DNA of 64,000 nucleotides from Podospora bellae-mahoneyi (taxonomy: Eukaryota > Ascomycota > Sordariomycetes > Sordariales > Podosporaceae). Positions 61,048-64,000 of the stretch are shown piece by piece; the first letter of the stretch is position 1; the number at the start of each line of letters is the position of its first letter. Under the pieces are notes generated by a model that saw nothing but the letters and a program-made list of their open reading frames with translations, had not been told where the DNA came from and ran no database searches. The translations under genes were made by a program, and so were the position numbers. The DNA is taken from positions 1,302,001-1,366,000 of the forward strand of contig NC_085885.1 of assembly GCF_035222275.1 (NCBI RefSeq), read 5' to 3'.

Positions 61048-61521
61048 TTTGAAAGAGGGAGTCGGGGGAAAAACACTAGCTAGTTACGAGGCTAAGACCA
61101 AGGTTCTTTTCAATAGCTCCAAATTATCATCGAGAGCTCTCACAGCGCAAAGCAGCTCTCGCTCATACTTGGAAATCTTGACGAGGGGCACCGCGGGGCA
61201 TTATTATCGATAAGCTCCCGATTGAAAATTGTGGATGCCAAGGACAGCTGATAAGATAATAGCCATCGATAAGCGCAAATGTGGGGTAACTCTGGCCAAC
61301 CAGGGGCGAGGCGCAATCAGTTCACTTCACGTACAGAGTACCCCACAATAAACTTTTTTTGGGGAGCACCAAAAACCCAGGCGTTCACTGAAAAACCTCG
61401 GGTTGAATCCCAGTCGATAAACACCAAAGTGCCATTCTCCCTGAGAGGCACACCAACTGCACCGACACCGACATTATTGAACACATACCTCTTGTCGCAA
61501 TTCAGCATCGAGACTTCCACC
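61048..61521. promoter_or_regulatory. Bidirectional promoter HGH1 / ENP1
   Basis: 474 bp between outward-facing start codons. The 10-mer ATCGATAAGC occurs twice, at 61206-61215 and 61265-61274, in the same orientation and 59 bp apart. A CTGATAAGATAATAG segment between them adds more GATAA sequence. The distance and repetition suggest shared transcription-factor sites for two translation/ribosome genes, but the factor is unknown. Confidence 0.5.
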
Positions 61522-63182
61522 ATGCCGAAAGCACCCTCCTCTCTCCCCGGCAAGAAACGCCATAACCCTCTGGCCGACGATTTGGTCGCCACCGGAGTCC
61601 TCAAGAACAAGCCCTCAAAGCGAAAGACCAAGGCCGAGCCCGAGGAAGGAGAGAGATATGTCGACTCTCGCGCAAGCAAGAATATTCTGGCGATGAGCCG
61701 GGAGCTACTCCAGGAAGATGAGCAGCAAAGCGAAGAAGAAAAAGGCGGAGAACGAGGAGCCTTCGATTTCAACCCGTCAAACTTCGACAGTCGCGAGCAG
61801 GATGAAGAACTTCACGGCGAAGACGAAACCTGGGGTGACGAAGAGGAGGAAGTAGAGGAGATTGAAGTAGAGGCTGGTGACCTGGAGGTGTTCCATAAGT
61901 TCATCAAGCCCTCTATGGAGGACGATCCGCTCCTTACGCATGGCTGGGATATGAAGGGTGATGGTGGTCAGGAGCAGCAACAGGGTGGTGGACAAGATCT
62001 GGCCGAAATAATCCTGGCCAAGATCGCTGAACATGAAGCTCAGCAACAAGGCGGGTGGCACGACGACAACCCGGCCGACGAGGAACACGTTTTGCCACCA
62101 AAGGTCATCGAAGTCTTTGAAAAGATTGGAATGTTTCTTTCTCGGTACCGTAGTGGTACGTGTACCCCCCCTTCCCTGTACATTTTTTTCTGGTTTTTTT
62201 TTAAAAAAAAATTGAAAGCTAATCAACAACCCCAGGCCCTCTCCCGAAGCCGCTAAAGGTGCTCCCTCAGATCCCCGGCTGGGAAGCCATACTCCAGGTC
62301 ACCCAACCCCACAACTGGACTCATCATGCCGTTTTTGCTGTCACCAGAATCTTCGTGGCAGCCAAGCCAAAGGTTGTCCAGCGGTTCATGGAGATGGTTG
62401 TTCTTGACCATGTCCGTGAGGACATCTCCGAGAACAAGAGGTTAAATGTACATCTATTTAACGCTTTGAAGAAAGGTCTATACAAGCCGGCTGGTTTCTT
62501 CAAGGGATTCCTTCGGCCATTAGTTGCCTCAGGGGTTACTCTTGTCGAAGCGCGTGTCGTAAGTGGTGTTCTCACACGCGTGTCGATCCCTGTGATACAT
62601 TCGGCCATGGCCCTCAAAGAGTTGTGCGATTTTGCGGCGGAGATGGTTTCATCAAAGAACGAGTCTGTTAGTGCCGTTAACTACCTGATCAAGGTTCTTC
62701 TCGATAAACGGTAAACTACCCATATTGTCTGTCTATCTATACAACCTCTAACCAGCATACAGATACGCTCTACCCTGGCAATGTATTGATAGGTAAGGTA
62801 CCAAACTTCCCTTTTATATATACAGAGAATACTGATGTTATCAAATTTTAGCCTAGTCTTCCACTTCCACAGGTATGCTGGACTAGCACGCGATGCCAAT
62901 ACCCACTCGGATCTCCCTGTGATCTATTGGCAATGCCTCTTGGTCTTCTCACAACGTTACCGAAACGATAGTAAGAATCCCTGATTGGCATCTTTAATGG
63001 ACGTGAATCTCACAGTCTCAGTTTCCGAAGATCAGAGGGAGCTGCTCCTCGACTTATTACTCAACGGTCACCATCAAATAGCCCCCGAAATACGCCGCGA
63101 GCTTTTAGCGGGCCGTGGCAGGGGTGTTCCCATTGAACAGCCAACTGTTGCTTTTGATGGTGATGATACCATGATGATGTAG
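61522..63182 (+). CDS. enp1: Bystin / ENP1, 40S ribosomal subunit biogenesis
   Basis: 474 aa in five exons: 61522-62155, 62236-62710, 62763-62792, 62852-62970, 63016-63182. The N-terminal ~190 residues are acidic and disordered, and also carry basic runs likely to be nuclear signals (KNKPSKRKTK). The bystin domain starts near residue 190 (GMFLSRYRSGPLPKPLKVLP) and continues with IPGWEAILQVTQPHNW, MAEMVVLDHVREDI-like sequence, LNVHLFNALKKGLYKPAGFFKGFL and the exon-3/4 segment ALPWQCIDSLVFHFHR. ENP1 is needed for 18S rRNA processing and export of pre-40S particles. Exon 3 is only 30 nt. A GTATGC inside exon 4 could be read as a donor but the frame (HRYAGLARD) continues without splicing. Lengths and frame match the family (483 aa in yeast). 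Confidence 0.95.
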
Positions 63183-63793
63183 GGTATCGTATCTTTGGGA
63201 TATCATTTTCTCCCTTTGGGAAGGGGCGTGGAGTTAGTGGAGTTTAAGGCGTCTCAACATATATTCTGAGGAGCATTTTGTCTGGCTATAGCATCTCATT
63301 CAGCTGACAGATGTGGTTAAACTGTGAGGCTTGATTGACTAGCCGGAGAGTACTTGAAGCGGTTCGGATCATGGCTGAATATGTGCTCTGTGACCTCCCA
63401 ACACCCCTGAATACCCCTGAATACCCTAAGATCCAGGTACCAATACATTGCTGTCGAAGGTCATGACCCTAATGCTCAGCACACTTTTCTTTGAGGGTAA
63501 TTTTGAAGGATTTGTTGTGTTGAAATGATTACGTGATGTTCCTGCCTGGTTTCATGCACACACGTAGTGAGAAGGCACATCCAAGTCTGTGGGGACACGA
63601 CACAGGTGGCCAGTTGGCTTTTGAAATGTTCAAGATTTCTAAACCTGCCCGAACCATAGATCACCTAAAATCTCCCCTCCTACGTCTTTTCTTCTCATTT
63701 ATATTAGTTACACTTCTGGATAGATTAGCTTGAACTAGAACCTGCACCACGCAGCTGACGAGACAAGGATGGCCCCGACGAACTTGGGATGAA
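63183..63793. other. Intergenic region after ENP1
   Basis: ENP1 3' UTR and possibly upstream sequence of the edge gene. A possible intron 3' end lies at about 63730-63755 (CTAGAAC branch-like and GCAG acceptor). Otherwise nothing is seen. Confidence 0.35.
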
Positions 63794-64000
63794 ATGGATG
63801 GATTAACGAACAACACACCTCTGTCTGCCTCGTCTATGAGCCGAAGCACACAGGAACACCATCATTCGCCAGCTCCAACTCCCGGATCCAGTGTCGACCC
63901 TCCTCGGCCGCCAAAAGATGGGTATGAGTAGGTCTGGTACCCAGAGGGATACTGGGCGGAGAGGCCGTTCAGTCAATCAGCGACACCGCCTAACGGCAAA
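63794..64000 (+). pseudogene. Partial gene at the right edge, possibly damaged
   Basis: An ATG at 63794 opens a frame rich in Ser, His and Pro (DGLTNNTPLSASSMS..PTPGSS) that leads into PPRPPKDGYE, then a TAG at 63929-63931, then VWYPEGYWAERP up to the window's end. The second part resembles the conserved aromatic motif WVWFPEGYWAER that I recall from fungal proteins, with TAG in place of the expected TGG. So it is either a gene carrying a nonsense change, a gene with a splice form I cannot see, or chance. The rest lies outside the window. No function can be assigned. Confidence 0.35.

Noticed and set aside
62870-62880. GTATGC in ENP1 exon 4 as a possible splice donor
   Set aside because: Reading straight through gives HRYAGLARD and keeps frame and family length; splicing there would delete conserved bystin sequence.
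1-64000. tRNA, rRNA, CRISPR arrays and whole transposons
   Set aside because: Scanned by eye for tRNA B-box-like GGTTCGANNCC, regularly spaced direct repeats, and transposase or reverse-transcriptase motifs; none convincing was found. The 26.7-27.5 kb array lacks CRISPR-type conserved repeats.

Overview
This window is nuclear DNA from a filamentous ascomycete, most likely a member of the Sordariomycetes (Sordariales-like). The reasons are: short spliceosomal introns (mostly 50-70 nt, GTRNGT donors, CTAAC-like branch sites); single-gene transcription units on both strands; fungus-specific families (two Zn2Cys6 regulators, HET-domain relics, a PHO84-type transporter); and several proteins whose best-known relatives are from filamentous fungi. 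I saw no rRNA, tRNA, CRISPR array or intact mobile element. All gene models were spliced by eye. Each one closes with a total length divisible by three.

Layout. 1-5.2 kb: gene-free leader region. 5.2-7.5 kb: a Zn2Cys6/Fungal_trans_2 regulator. 9.6-13.2 kb: a divergent pair, MOB3/phocein (minus) and a ZNG1-type COG0523 GTPase (plus). 13.6-22.6 kb, all plus: NOT2 of CCR4-NOT, the ERAD factor CUE1, an unknown two-TM protein and a mitochondrial MSS116-type DEAD-box helicase. 23.5-26.7 kb: divergent PEX7 and a CUE-AlkB-GRF fusion dioxygenase. 26.7-27.5 kb: a degenerate ~88-bp repeat. 27.8-31.8 kb: two decayed HET-domain genes, head to head. 32.1-39.0 kb, all minus: a disordered unknown protein, a pseudo-E2 resembling FTS/AKTIP, and an LSO2/CCDC124 ribosome factor. 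39.0-48.4 kb: about 9.4 kb with no gene I can support. 48.5-50.5 kb: a ZIFL-like MFS transporter. 52.6-55.7 kb: a PPR1/UaY-like Zn2Cys6 regulator. 56.2-58.1 kb: a PHO84-type phosphate transporter. 59.8-63.2 kb: divergent HGH1 and ENP1/bystin. At the right edge there is the start of a further, possibly damaged, gene.

Function. Most of the genes are conserved housekeeping genes: mRNA turnover, ribosome and eEF2 biogenesis, ribosome hibernation, ERAD, peroxisome import and mitochondrial RNA folding. They are interrupted by two gene-poor stretches and a HET graveyard, which are the accessory parts. The observations most worth a second look are the CUE-AlkB-GRF fusion, the repeat array that includes that gene's stop codon, the long gene-free interval at 39-48 kb, and the shared HGH1/ENP1 promoter with a duplicated 10-mer.
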